Below are positions 36,318 through 45,185 of a stretch of 64,000 bases of DNA, in pieces (the first letter of the stretch is position 1; the number at the start of each line of letters is the position of its first letter). Made by a program: the position numbers and the translations under genes. The stretch lies in NCBI RefSeq assembly GCF_001439695.1, contig NZ_JYLL01000028.1, positions 1 to 64,000 of the forward strand. Direction: 5' to 3'. Source of the stretch: Pseudomonas veronii (GTDB lineage: Bacteria; Pseudomonadota; Gammaproteobacteria; Pseudomonadales; Pseudomonadaceae). The notes under the pieces are model-generated. The model had not been told where the DNA came from and searched no databases. It saw nothing but the letters and a program-made list of their open reading frames with translations.

Positions 36318-37725
36318 ACGATCCCCCGCCCCCCCTGTGTGCGTACTCGGCCTGTGCCTGCTGCTCAATGCCTGCGCCGCCAGCCTGCCCGCCGTCGACA
36401 GCGGCGTGGCAGCACCGACCGCCTGGCAGTACGCCGAGCGTGACGCCGCCCAACTCAACAACCAGCGCTGGTGGACGCAATTCGGCAGCCCGCAACTGAA
36501 CCGCCTGATCGAACAGGCACGCCGTGACAGTTTTGACGTGGCGGCCGCCGTCGCACGGGTGCGCCAGGCCCAAGCCACGGCAGTGATCGCCGGCGCACCG
36601 CTGTTGCCGGAAGTGAAGTTCAACCTGTCCACCAGCCATCAGAAGTTACTGCGCGGCCAGGGCGGGCCGGACCTGGACGCGACGCAAAGCAATGACACGG
36701 TCAACAGCTTCGGCGCCAACCTCAGCGCCAGTTATGAAGTGGATTTCTGGGGCGGCCGCGCTGCCGCGCGAGACAGCGCCCTGCATAGCCTGCGGGCCAG
36801 CGCGTCGGACCAGGCTACCGTGGAACTGACCCTGCTCAGCAACGTCGCCGACCGCTACGCGCAAACCCTCGCCGCACGCCAGCGCGAGCAGATCGCCGAG
36901 TTGAACCTGGCGAATGCACGCAACGTGCTGGAATTGGTGCAGACCCGCTACGACGCCGGTTCCGCCACGGCCCTGGAACTGGCCCAGCAGCAAAGCCTGG
37001 TCGCCAGCCAGCAACGGCAATTGCCGCTGATTCAACAACTGGCGCAAGAGTCGCGGATCACCCTCGCCGCCCTCCTCGGCCAGCCGGTCCAGGCGTTGGA
37101 CCTGGGCACCGAGCCCTTCCAGGCCCTCACCTGGCCGCGCATCGGCTCGGGCGTGCCCAGCCAACTGCTGAGCCGGCGCCCCGACCTGGCCAAGGCCGAG
37201 GCCGAACTGGCGGCGGCGCAAGCAGATGTTCGCGTCGCCCGCGCGGCCATGCTGCCTGCGGTGACGCTCGGCGCGACCTTCGGCTCCGACGCCGGCAAAG
37301 CCGTGGAGATCCTGCGCAGCCCGTATTACACGCTGACGGGCGGCCTGGTCGCACCGATCTTCAACAACGGCCGTTTAACCGCCGAACGGGACAAGGCCCG
37401 CGCGCGCCAGGACGAGCTGCTGCAGACCTATCGCGGGGCGATCATCAACGGTTTCGCCGATGTGGAAAAAGCCCTCAGCAACATCACACGCCTGGACCAG
37501 CAGCGCCAATGGCAAACGCAAGAGCTGCAGGCGGCGCAGAACGCCTTGCGCATCGCCGAAAGCCGCTACCAGGCGGGCGCCGAAGACTGGCTGAGCGTGC
37601 TGGACAGCCAGCGCACCCTGTACACGGCCCAGGACCTGAATGTGCAACTGCGCTTGTCGCGCCTGCAAGCCAGTATCGCCTTGTACAAAGCTTTGGGCGG
37701 CGGCTGGGAATCCGACATCCGATAA
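36310..37725 (+). CDS. opmQ: Outer-membrane efflux lipoprotein OpmQ
   Basis: A 471-residue TolC/OprM-type channel. Signal peptide with lipobox LLNAC (cysteine about residue 19); two outer-membrane-efflux repeats, the first with LASYEVDFWGG-like text and the second with SRRPDLAKAEAELAAAQADV. It starts at a GTG overlapping the end of pvdT. It is the outer-membrane exit for the PvdRT pump. Confidence 0.95.
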   Translation: MNKRSPAPPVCVLGLCLLLNACAASLPAVDSGVAAPTAWQYAERDAAQLNNQRWWTQFGSPQLNRLIEQARRDSFDVAAAVARVRQAQATAVIAGAPLLPEVKFNLSTSHQKLLRGQGGPDLDATQSNDTVNSFGANLSASYEVDFWGGRAAARDSALHSLRASASDQATVELTLLSNVADRYAQTLAARQREQIAELNLANARNVLELVQTRYDAGSATALELAQQQSLVASQQRQLPLIQQLAQESRITLAALLGQPVQALDLGTEPFQALTWPRIGSGVPSQLLSRRPDLAKAEAELAAAQADVRVARAAMLPAVTLGATFGSDAGKAVEILRSPYYTLTGGLVAPIFNNGRLTAERDKARARQDELLQTYRGAIINGFADVEKALSNITRLDQQRQWQTQELQAAQNALRIAESRYQAGAEDWLSVLDSQRTLYTAQDLNVQLRLSRLQASIALYKALGGGWESDIR

Positions 37726-37813
37726 ACGAAAGTCGCATTTCGTACACTCGCCGTTTTGTCCTCCTACATTTTTCCCCCCACGGTCCTTGGTAAAAAAGTC
37801 GTCCCGAATAAGC

Positions 37814-37836
37814 AGCCACAACAGTGGCTTCTTTTT
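37814..37836 (+). terminator. Rho-independent terminator of pvdRT-opmQ
   Basis: AGCCAC-AACA-GTGGCT hairpin followed by TCTTTTTC, 90 bases after the opmQ stop and before the next gene. Confidence 0.65.
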
Positions 37837-37861
37837 CTCACACGACAGGCCAGGATCGCTG

Positions 37862-39481
37862 ATGAAACCCCTTCCAGCTGCACGCGCAATCACCTACCGT
37901 TGCCTGGTGCTGGTCGCAGCCCTGGCGCCCACCGGCGCTTACGCTGAAACGCCGCGCTCGCCGTTCGGCATCGAATGGTTCCTGGACTGCCCGCAGCCGG
38001 CGCTCGAACGCCTGGACCCGGAAGTCATCGAACGCACCCAATGCGGCATCGTCACCGCGCCCCTGGACCATGGGGCGCCAGAGCGTGGTCGCATCAGCTT
38101 CGACATCACCCGTGTCGGCGCCAAACTGCCGCTGTCACGCCAAGGCGCGATATTCGCCAACCCGGGTGGCCCCGGGCTCGACGCCGGCGGCGCCTTCGCC
38201 GTACACCTGGCCACCGTCTGGAAGCACTACGCCCGACAACCCGACTGGGGCGACACTTACCGCCAATTGGCCGATACCTATGATGTGATCGAAGTCACCC
38301 CGCGGGGCCTGGGCCGGCTGCCGGGCTCACGCCTGGAATGCCGCTCCGACGCGCGGATCGTGCCGCAAGCGGACGTCAGCGAAGACCGCAGCGCGGCCAA
38401 CCTCGCCGCCGCGCGCCAGAATGCGCGGTTGATCGCCCAAGCCTGCGCCAGCCACCCGCTGACGCCTTACATCACCACCGAGCAAACCGCCCGCGACCTG
38501 GAATTTGTGCGCAAGCAATTGGGCGAGTTGCAGTTCAACTACCTGGGCAACGCCTACGGCACCTGGCTCGGCGCCTGGTACGGCGGCCTGTTTCCGGCGA
38601 ACGTGGGGCGCATGGTGCTCGACTCGAACATCAACTGGACCTCAACGTTCGAGCACGCCAGCGTGATCGTCGCCAGCGAAAAGGAGAAGATTTTCGAGCG
38701 TTTCGTGGCCCAGGCCGCCGCCCTCGACCCTGGTGTGTATCAGTTGGGCGACACGCCGGCCGCCGTGCGCCGTGTGTTCATGGAACTGCTGCCCAGCGTG
38801 CGTACCGCGCTGCGTTCCAGCAACCGTTTCTACAGCGACCCCGCCGGCCTGATGGGCGCCCACGTGCTCAGTCGCTGGCTGCGGGACACTCCCGACGGCG
38901 ACGACCTGGCGCTGGAAACGCGTGCCCGCGCACACCGCTTCAGCCCCGACCCGGTGATCGAAGAGCGCGCCAAGTCGATGTTCAGCCTGCTGCTGCAACG
39001 CGTGCGCGAACCCTTGCAGGCCAACGTGCCCAAGCCCGGGCCGTTGCGCATGTCGGCCGCCGACTCGGTCAAAACCGCGATCCTGTGCAATGACTCGACC
39101 TACTCCAACGAAGACCTCTGGCAGCAGAAAGAAACCGAATCACTCGCCAAGTACCCGGTCGCCGGCAGCGCCCTCGAGGCGCGTCAATGCACCACCTGGC
39201 CGCAACAACACAGCCGGGGCTTGCCGTACAAGGAACTCGCCCGGCTCGACAGTCTGCTGATGGTCCAGGCCGAATTCGACGACCAAACCCCGTCCACCGG
39301 CGCCGCCTGGGCCTTCGAGCGCACCTTCCCGGCGAGCCGCGTACAACTGAAGAACGCCTATGCCCACGGGGTTTCGTTCAGCGGCGTGAGTGCCTGTGTG
39401 AACCAGTGGGTGGGCGATTATCTGATGCATGGGAACAAACCGCCGCGCTCGACGGTGTGTACGGATGCCACTGTGCAATGA
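37862..39481 (+). CDS. Secreted TAP-like alpha/beta hydrolase lacking the nucleophile serine
   Basis: A 539-residue protein with a signal peptide (about 1-28, ending GAYA) and an alpha/beta-hydrolase fold of the tripeptidyl-aminopeptidase (TAP) type: oxyanion region FANPGGPG, and a C-terminal TAP domain with Asp (QAEFDDQTP) and His (AYAHGVSFSG). The nucleophile elbow, normally GGSYG, reads GNAYG (229-233), so alanine 231 replaces the serine. Four or more cysteines suggest disulfides in the periplasm. The ATG at 37862 is used; the frame to 37640 only crosses intergenic DNA. Probably a binding protein or pseudoenzyme; any pyoverdine role rests only on adjacency. Confidence 0.8.
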   Translation: MKPLPAARAITYRCLVLVAALAPTGAYAETPRSPFGIEWFLDCPQPALERLDPEVIERTQCGIVTAPLDHGAPERGRISFDITRVGAKLPLSRQGAIFANPGGPGLDAGGAFAVHLATVWKHYARQPDWGDTYRQLADTYDVIEVTPRGLGRLPGSRLECRSDARIVPQADVSEDRSAANLAAARQNARLIAQACASHPLTPYITTEQTARDLEFVRKQLGELQFNYLGNAYGTWLGAWYGGLFPANVGRMVLDSNINWTSTFEHASVIVASEKEKIFERFVAQAAALDPGVYQLGDTPAAVRRVFMELLPSVRTALRSSNRFYSDPAGLMGAHVLSRWLRDTPDGDDLALETRARAHRFSPDPVIEERAKSMFSLLLQRVREPLQANVPKPGPLRMSAADSVKTAILCNDSTYSNEDLWQQKETESLAKYPVAGSALEARQCTTWPQQHSRGLPYKELARLDSLLMVQAEFDDQTPSTGAAWAFERTFPASRVQLKNAYAHGVSFSGVSACVNQWVGDYLMHGNKPPRSTVCTDATVQ

Positions 39482-39554
39482 GTCTCCGTTTGCGACCTTT
39501 CCACACCAGAAACGACACCCTGCGTTGACGCTACGGCCCAATCGTTATTAAGTG

Positions 39555-39583
39555 CTATTTATCCGCATTAATACGATAAATAG
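39555..39583. promoter_or_regulatory. Inverted repeat CTATTTATC-N-GATAAATAG before the GntR gene
   Basis: CTATTTATC (39555-39563) and GATAAATAG (39575-39583) form an inverted repeat ending five bases before the regulator ATG. No Shine-Dalgarno lies between, so the site probably is the autoregulatory operator and the mRNA may be leaderless or nearly so. Confidence 0.5.
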
Positions 39584-39588
39584 ACCCC

Positions 39589-40356
39589 ATGCTCACTCGC
39601 CCGCTACGACGCAAACGCCAGAAGCTGTCCGACGTGATTGTCGAGTCGGTCAAGCGCTCCATCGTCACCGACGCCTTGAAGCCCGGCGACCGCCTGCCCA
39701 CCGAGCGCGAGCTGATGGAAAGCTTCCAGTGCTCCAAGGGCTCGGCCCGCGAAGCGCTCAAGGCCCTGGAAGTCGAAGGCCTGGTCAGCACGCGCACCGG
39801 CCCGAGTGGCGGAGCCTACCTGAACCAGGCCGGCACCGAACCGGCCAGCCGCGCACTGCGCAACTACCTGCACTTCCAGCACCTGGATGGCGAACAGGTG
39901 TACCAGTTGCGCAAGGTCATCGAAGTGGAACTGGCGGTGTCGGTGCTCGGGCGCCTGAGCGAAGACGACTACCAGGCGCTGCAGGCCAACGTGGATTTTT
40001 GCAGCGCGCCGGAAGACAGCGAGGCCGGCCAGCGCGAACAACGCCTGGCGGAACTGGAGTTCCACAACCTGCTCGCCAAGGCCTGCCCCAACCCGCTGCT
40101 GAGCTTTACGGCGCAATTTCTCAACGACCTGCTGCGCGACCTGGTGGTGCTGAAAAAAGCCTACAAGCCCAAGCGCAAGCAGTTCGACGCGGCCAACCTC
40201 GACTATCACAAGCAACTGTTGAGCGCCTTTCGCGCCGGCGATGAAAGCGCGGTGCGCAGCCTGATGCATGAACACATGTGCGACGCCGAACACCATATGA
40301 CCGCGCTCGAAGGCCAGGTCAGCCCGCATTTTCTACTGGAGTTCGATCACTCTTAA
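39589..40356 (+). CDS. GntR/FadR-family transcriptional regulator
   Basis: A 255-residue regulator: winged HTH (about 10-75; LKPGDRLPTERELMESFQCSKGSAREALK) and an FCD effector domain (about 95-235) with conserved Asp/His metal-ligand positions (EFHNLLAKAC; DYHKQLLSAF). It stands in front of the transporter-hydrolase operon 40598-47857 and probably controls it in response to the transported compound or its product. Confidence 0.88.
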   Translation: MLTRPLRRKRQKLSDVIVESVKRSIVTDALKPGDRLPTERELMESFQCSKGSAREALKALEVEGLVSTRTGPSGGAYLNQAGTEPASRALRNYLHFQHLDGEQVYQLRKVIEVELAVSVLGRLSEDDYQALQANVDFCSAPEDSEAGQREQRLAELEFHNLLAKACPNPLLSFTAQFLNDLLRDLVVLKKAYKPKRKQFDAANLDYHKQLLSAFRAGDESAVRSLMHEHMCDAEHHMTALEGQVSPHFLLEFDHS

Positions 40357-40373
40357 GAACACCCCAGATCCAA

Positions 40374-40477
40374 TGTGGGAGGGAGCTTGCTCCCGATGAG
40401 GCCGGCACAGTCACCGTTATATCGACTGACACACCGCTATCGGGAGCAAGTCCAATCGTCGCACCGCCCCTCCCACA
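40374..40477. repeat. REPIN with interrupted right arm
   Basis: Inverted GTGGGAGGGAGCTTGCTCCCGAT arms; the right arm is broken by about 15 extra bases (CCAATCGTCGCACCG) between GGGAGCAAGT and CCCCTCCCACA. Confidence 0.85.
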
Positions 40478-40597
40478 GTTGACTGCATTCCAACCCGCAC
40501 ACTGCGTTACCCCAATAAAAAAATGCCTGCCCACAGGCCCTGCTCCACCGTATCGCCCTTGCCGCTCCTGCCAATAACTAAACCAGGGAGTCACCCC

Positions 40598-41800
40598 ATG
40601 CAGCGTCGTACGTTATTGAAAGCCAGCCTCACCCTCGCCTCCGCCCTGAGCCTGCCGCTGAGCGTGCGCTCGGCATTCGCCGCCGAGCCTTTTACCTTTT
40701 ACGGCCTCAAGTCCATGTCTGGCGCCTTTGCCAGTTATGGCAAGTTCGCCGACATGGGTTCGCGCCTGGCGGTGGCGCAGCACCCCGAGATTCTTGGGCG
40801 CCCGCTGAACTACAAGGTCATCGACACCGAAGGCAACGCGGGCAAGGCGGTGCGCAAGGTGCAGGAAGCGATTGCGCAGGACGGCGCGCGGTTCTTCCAG
40901 GGCTGCACCCTGTCGTCGTCGGCGCTGGCGGTGGCCAAGGAAGTCGACAAGGCCGGCGGCGTGTTCATGACCCCGGTGGGTGCCGATGAGGTCACCGGCA
41001 AAGACTGCAACCACGCGACCTTCCGCTGGTCGGTGCCGACCTACGGCGCGATCCGCGAAACCCTGGTGCCGCTGATCAAGCTGCTGCCGGACGCCAAGCG
41101 CTGGTACACCATCACCCCGCAATACGTGTTCGGCGAAGCCTTGCTCGAAGGCGCCAAAAACGTGCTCAAGGAACATGGCCTGGAACACGTCGGCAACAGC
41201 TACCACTCGCTGCAGGAGCAGGAATTCTCCGGCTACCTGACCAACGCCATCGCCACCAAGCCCGACGTACTGGTGCTGCTCAACTTCGGCAGCCAGTCGT
41301 CCAACACCCTGCGCCAGGCGGTCAACTTCGGCATCAAGGAGCGCATGAAAGTGCTGCTGGTGTGGTCTGCCGGCCTCGACCAGTTCCAGGAACTGGGCAG
41401 CGATGTGCTCGAAGGCGTGTACCTCGGCGCGCAGTACTGGCACCAGGTCGACAGCCCGCTCAACCGCGAACTGGTCAAGCTGACCCAGGCCAAGTACGGC
41501 ATCAACCCCACTTACCCGCTGGCCGCCGACTACATCAGCACCAAGGTCATGCTGGACACCATCATCGCCACCGGCAGCTTCGACGGGCCGACCGTGGCCA
41601 AGGCCATGCAGGGCCTGAGTTTCGAGGGCCCCACCGGCAAGGAGTCGATCCGTGCCGGCGACCACCAGGTGATCAAGGATTACTACCTGCTGATCGGCAA
41701 GGCCGCCGCCGACATGGCCGACAAGGACGACCTGGCCAAAGTGCTCAGCGCCGGCCAGTCATTCCCGCCGGTCGAGGCCACGGGCTGCACGCTCGGCTGA
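40598..41800 (+). CDS. ABC transporter substrate-binding protein (HAAT family)
   Basis: A 400-residue Peripla_BP_6 protein related to branched-chain amino acid/urea binding proteins. The N terminus MQRRTLLKASLTLASAL resembles a twin-arginine signal, cleaved near SAFA (about 28). The mature protein opens with FYGLKSMSGAFASYGKFADM. A CGGTGxxE-like urea motif is not visible, so the ligand is open; an amide, carbamoyl or hydantoin-type nitrogen compound fits the downstream enzymes. GGGAG stands before the ATG. Confidence 0.87.
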   Translation: MQRRTLLKASLTLASALSLPLSVRSAFAAEPFTFYGLKSMSGAFASYGKFADMGSRLAVAQHPEILGRPLNYKVIDTEGNAGKAVRKVQEAIAQDGARFFQGCTLSSSALAVAKEVDKAGGVFMTPVGADEVTGKDCNHATFRWSVPTYGAIRETLVPLIKLLPDAKRWYTITPQYVFGEALLEGAKNVLKEHGLEHVGNSYHSLQEQEFSGYLTNAIATKPDVLVLLNFGSQSSNTLRQAVNFGIKERMKVLLVWSAGLDQFQELGSDVLEGVYLGAQYWHQVDSPLNRELVKLTQAKYGINPTYPLAADYISTKVMLDTIIATGSFDGPTVAKAMQGLSFEGPTGKESIRAGDHQVIKDYYLLIGKAAADMADKDDLAKVLSAGQSFPPVEATGCTLG

Positions 41801-41858
41801 CCCCCTGACTATTTGCACCGCAGGGCCGCGCGAGCGGCTTCCTGCCGAGGGTTCCTGC

Positions 41859-42719
41859 ATGCTCAATCTTTACCTGTTCCAGATACTCAATGGCCTTGGC
41901 CTGGGGATGATCTACTTCCTGATCGCGGTCGGGCTGACGATCATTTTCGGCCTGCTCAACTTCGTCAACTTCGCCCACGGTGCGTTCTTCCTGCTGGGCG
42001 CCTACATCTGCTACACCGCCGTGAGCCTCACCGGCAGCTTCTGGCTGGCGCTGCTGCTGGCACCGCTGGTGGTGGCCGCGCTGGCGTGGGTGATCGAGCG
42101 CTTGCTGATCCAGCGGATTTATCACTTGCCGCACATGTTCCAGATCCTGGTGACGCTGGGGATCGCGCTGATCATCCAGGAAGCCAGCGTGATGATCTGG
42201 GGCCCGGTGGGCAAAAGCGTCGCCGTGCCGGAACTGCTGCGCGGGGTGCTGGTGCTGGGCGATTTCGTCTATCCCTATTACCGCCTGTTCCTCATCGTAT
42301 TTTCCGGGCTGGTGGGCCTGGGCCTGTGGCTGCTGCTGGAACGCACGCGCTTCGGCGCACTGGTGCGCGCCGGCAGCGAGAGCACCGAAACCGTGTCGCT
42401 GCTGGGCACGAATATCTTCCGCCTGTTCTCCATGACCTTTGCCCTCGGCGTCGGCCTGGCCGGCATGGCCGGCGTACTGTTCGCGCCGTTGCGCGGTGCC
42501 CAGCCCTTTGTCGGACCGGAAATTCTCGGGATCGCCTTTGTGGTTGTCGTCATCGGCGGCATGGGCTCGTTCAGCGGTGCGCTGGTCGGCGGTTTGCTGG
42601 TGGGCGTGGTGCAAAGCCTGATGACCACACTCTGGCCCCAGGGTGCGAGCCTGATGATCTACGGCGCGATGGCCGTGGTGATTCTGGTCCGCCCCTACGG
42701 CCTGTTCGGGAGAGCCTGA
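41859..42719 (+). CDS. HAAT-family ABC permease, LivH type
   Basis: A 286-residue permease with about eight TM helices. Family stretches: GLTIIFGLLNFVNFAHGAFFLLGAY at the N terminus and a C-terminal FVVVVIGGMGSFSGALVGGLLVG. One of the two membrane subunits. Confidence 0.9.
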   Translation: MLNLYLFQILNGLGLGMIYFLIAVGLTIIFGLLNFVNFAHGAFFLLGAYICYTAVSLTGSFWLALLLAPLVVAALAWVIERLLIQRIYHLPHMFQILVTLGIALIIQEASVMIWGPVGKSVAVPELLRGVLVLGDFVYPYYRLFLIVFSGLVGLGLWLLLERTRFGALVRAGSESTETVSLLGTNIFRLFSMTFALGVGLAGMAGVLFAPLRGAQPFVGPEILGIAFVVVVIGGMGSFSGALVGGLLVGVVQSLMTTLWPQGASLMIYGAMAVVILVRPYGLFGRA

Positions 42720-42720
42720 C

Positions 42721-43731
42721 ATGAGCGAGAAAAATCCCCTGCCGTTCGCCAAGACCCAATCCAAAGCGATGTTGCTGTGGGTGCTGGCAGTGCTGATCGG
42801 CCTGCCGCTGGTCCTGCCCTCGGCGACCCTGGCCAGCGAGATTCTGATCTTTGCCATGGCCGCCCTGGCCTGCAACCTGTTGCTCGGCTACACCGGGCTG
42901 TTGTCGTTCGGCCAAGGCATCTTCTTTGGGGCCGGTGCGTACTGCGCGGCGCTGCTGATGATTCACCTGCAACTGGGTCTGTTCAGCGCGCTGCTCGGCG
43001 CTGCCGTGGCCGGCGGCTTTCTGGCGCTGCTGGTGGGTGCCCTGGCGATCCGCCGCACCGGCATCTACTTCGTCATGCTGACGCTCGCGTTCAGCCAGAT
43101 GGCGTATTTCGTCGCCTACACCCTGAGCGACTGGACCGGCGGCGACAACGGCCTGCTCAGCGTGCCGCGCCCGGAGATCCGCATCGGCGACAGCGTGTTG
43201 CTGTCGTTGGCCGACGCCCGCGCGTTCTACGGTTTTGTCGCGGTGCTGTTCCTGCTGATCTTTATCGGCGCACGCCGCGTCATCGCCTCGCCATTCGGCA
43301 GCACGCTGATGGCGATCCGCGAAAACGAAACCCGTGCCTCGGCCATCGGCTATGACACGCGCCACTTCAAGATCCTGGTGTTCGTGCTGTCCGGCGCGGT
43401 CACCGGGATTGCCGGGGCGCTGTACGCCATGTTGCTGCACTTTGTGCCGCTGTCGAATATCGACCTGGCGATGTCCGAGAACATCCTGATCATGACCATC
43501 GTCGGCGGCACCGGCTCGCTGTTCGGTTCGTTGCTGGGCGCCGGTTCCATCGTGCTGCTGGGGGATTTCCTCTCCGACCTGTGGCCGCGCTGGCTGATGC
43601 TGCTGGGGGTGATCCTGATCCTGGTGGTGATCTTCATGCGCGGTGGTTTGTGGGGCGGCCTGGCGTCGCTGTTCGAGAAAGTGCGCGGCCGCCGCAAGGC
43701 CGTCGTCGTCGCCAAGGAGCAAGGGCTATGA
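42721..43731 (+). CDS. HAAT-family ABC permease, LivM type
   Basis: A 336-residue permease with about ten TM helices; LLGYTGLLSFGQGIFFGAGAY and FGSTLMAIRENETRASAIGYD are characteristic. It starts one base after the LivH-type stop and ends overlapping the ATPase start. Confidence 0.9.
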   Translation: MSEKNPLPFAKTQSKAMLLWVLAVLIGLPLVLPSATLASEILIFAMAALACNLLLGYTGLLSFGQGIFFGAGAYCAALLMIHLQLGLFSALLGAAVAGGFLALLVGALAIRRTGIYFVMLTLAFSQMAYFVAYTLSDWTGGDNGLLSVPRPEIRIGDSVLLSLADARAFYGFVAVLFLLIFIGARRVIASPFGSTLMAIRENETRASAIGYDTRHFKILVFVLSGAVTGIAGALYAMLLHFVPLSNIDLAMSENILIMTIVGGTGSLFGSLLGAGSIVLLGDFLSDLWPRWLMLLGVILILVVIFMRGGLWGGLASLFEKVRGRRKAVVVAKEQGL

Positions 43732-44477
43732 GCATCCTGTTGGAAACCAAGAACCTGGAGCTGGCCTATGGCGCGTTCCATGCGGTCAACGGCGTCAACC
43801 TGAAGGTCGCGGCCGGCACCATCCACACCATCATCGGCCCCAACGGCGCGGGCAAAACCAGCCTGTTCCACTGCCTGACCGGCGAACGCCAGGCCACCGC
43901 CGGGGCGATCCATTTCGACGGCCAGCCACTGATGCGCAAACCGGCCCACGCCCGCGTCGGCCTCGGTATGGCGCGTTCGTTCCAGCTCACCAGCCTGTTC
44001 CAGAACCTCAGCGTGCGCGAAAACCTGCGCCTGGCCGCCCAAGGTCGCGACGGTGCGCGTGCCTTGAATTTCTGGCGTCGGGTCGAGAGCAAGCGCGAAC
44101 ACCTGGAGATGGCCGACCAGGTGCTCGAACGCCTGCAACTCACGGCCCGCGCCGCGACCCTGGCCGGCGAGTTGTCCCATGGCCAGCAACGGGTGCTGGA
44201 GGTGGGCATGTCGATCTGTTCCAAGCCGAAACTGTTGATGCTCGACGAGCCCACCTCGGGCATGGGCATCGATGACATCCCGATCATGACTCAACTGATC
44301 AGCGACCTGGGCCGCGACCACACGGTGCTGCTGATCGAACACAACATGAGCATCGTCATGTCCATCAGCCAGCGCATCACGGTGATGAGCCACGGCCAGA
44401 TCCTGGTGGAAGGCACGCCGGAGTTCGTGCGCGCCGATGAACGTGTGCGAACGGCTTATCTTGGGGAGGCTGCCTGA
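43728..44477 (+). CDS. HAAT-family ABC ATPase, LivG type
   Basis: A 249-residue ATPase: Walker A GPNGAGKTS, signature LSHGQQRVLEVGMSI (normal variation for this family), Walker B LLMLDEPTSGMG and H-loop (VLLIEHNMSIVMS). Start overlaps the previous stop (ATGA). Confidence 0.92.
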   Translation: MSILLETKNLELAYGAFHAVNGVNLKVAAGTIHTIIGPNGAGKTSLFHCLTGERQATAGAIHFDGQPLMRKPAHARVGLGMARSFQLTSLFQNLSVRENLRLAAQGRDGARALNFWRRVESKREHLEMADQVLERLQLTARAATLAGELSHGQQRVLEVGMSICSKPKLLMLDEPTSGMGIDDIPIMTQLISDLGRDHTVLLIEHNMSIVMSISQRITVMSHGQILVEGTPEFVRADERVRTAYLGEAA

Positions 44478-45172
44478 TGCTGATCGTCGAGAATATCCAT
44501 TCCTACTACGACAAGAGCCACGTGCTCGAAGGCGTGTCGCTGACCGTCAACCCCGGCGAACTGGTGACCCTGCTCGGCCGCAACGGCGCCGGCAAGACCA
44601 CCACGCTGCGCAGCATCCTCGGCATCATCTGCCCGCGCCAGGGCCAGATCCACTTCAACGGCCAGGCGCTGGTGGGCCAGAAGATCTTTGAAATCGCACG
44701 CCAGGGGTTGGCGTTGGTGCCGGAGAACCGCGGGATCTTCCGCCTGCTCACCGTCGAGGAAAACCTGCGCATCGCCGCGCGCAAGAGCAGCCGCTGGCAA
44801 CTCGAAGACGTCTACGGCATGTTCCCGCGCCTCAAGGAGCGACGCAAAAACGCCGGCCACGCGCTCTCCGGCGGCGAGCAACAGATGCTCGCCATCGCCC
44901 GCGCCCTGCTCAACGATCCCAAGCTGCTGATCCTCGACGAACCCACCGAAGGCCTGGCCCCGGTGATCGTCGACGAGTTGGTGAAGATCCTGCGCAAGGT
45001 CAAGGACGACGGCCTGCCGGTGCTGCTGGTGGAACAGAACCTGATGGTCTGCGACAAGCTCGCCGACCGCCATTACGTGCTCGAACAGGGCCGCGTGGTG
45101 TACGAGGGCAGCGCGCAAGCCTTCCGCGCCGACCCGACGATCAAGAACCGCTACCTGGCCCTGAGTGCCTGA
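44477..45172 (+). CDS. HAAT-family ABC ATPase, LivF type
   Basis: A 231-residue ATPase: Walker A GRNGAGKTT, signature LSGGEQQMLAIARAL, Walker B LLILDEPTEGLAP, and the LivF-type VPENRGIFRLLTVEENL. Start overlaps the previous stop by one base (TGATG). Confidence 0.92.
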   Translation: MLIVENIHSYYDKSHVLEGVSLTVNPGELVTLLGRNGAGKTTTLRSILGIICPRQGQIHFNGQALVGQKIFEIARQGLALVPENRGIFRLLTVEENLRIAARKSSRWQLEDVYGMFPRLKERRKNAGHALSGGEQQMLAIARALLNDPKLLILDEPTEGLAPVIVDELVKILRKVKDDGLPVLLVEQNLMVCDKLADRHYVLEQGRVVYEGSAQAFRADPTIKNRYLALSA

Positions 45173-45185
45173 CCGGAGTTCGAAG

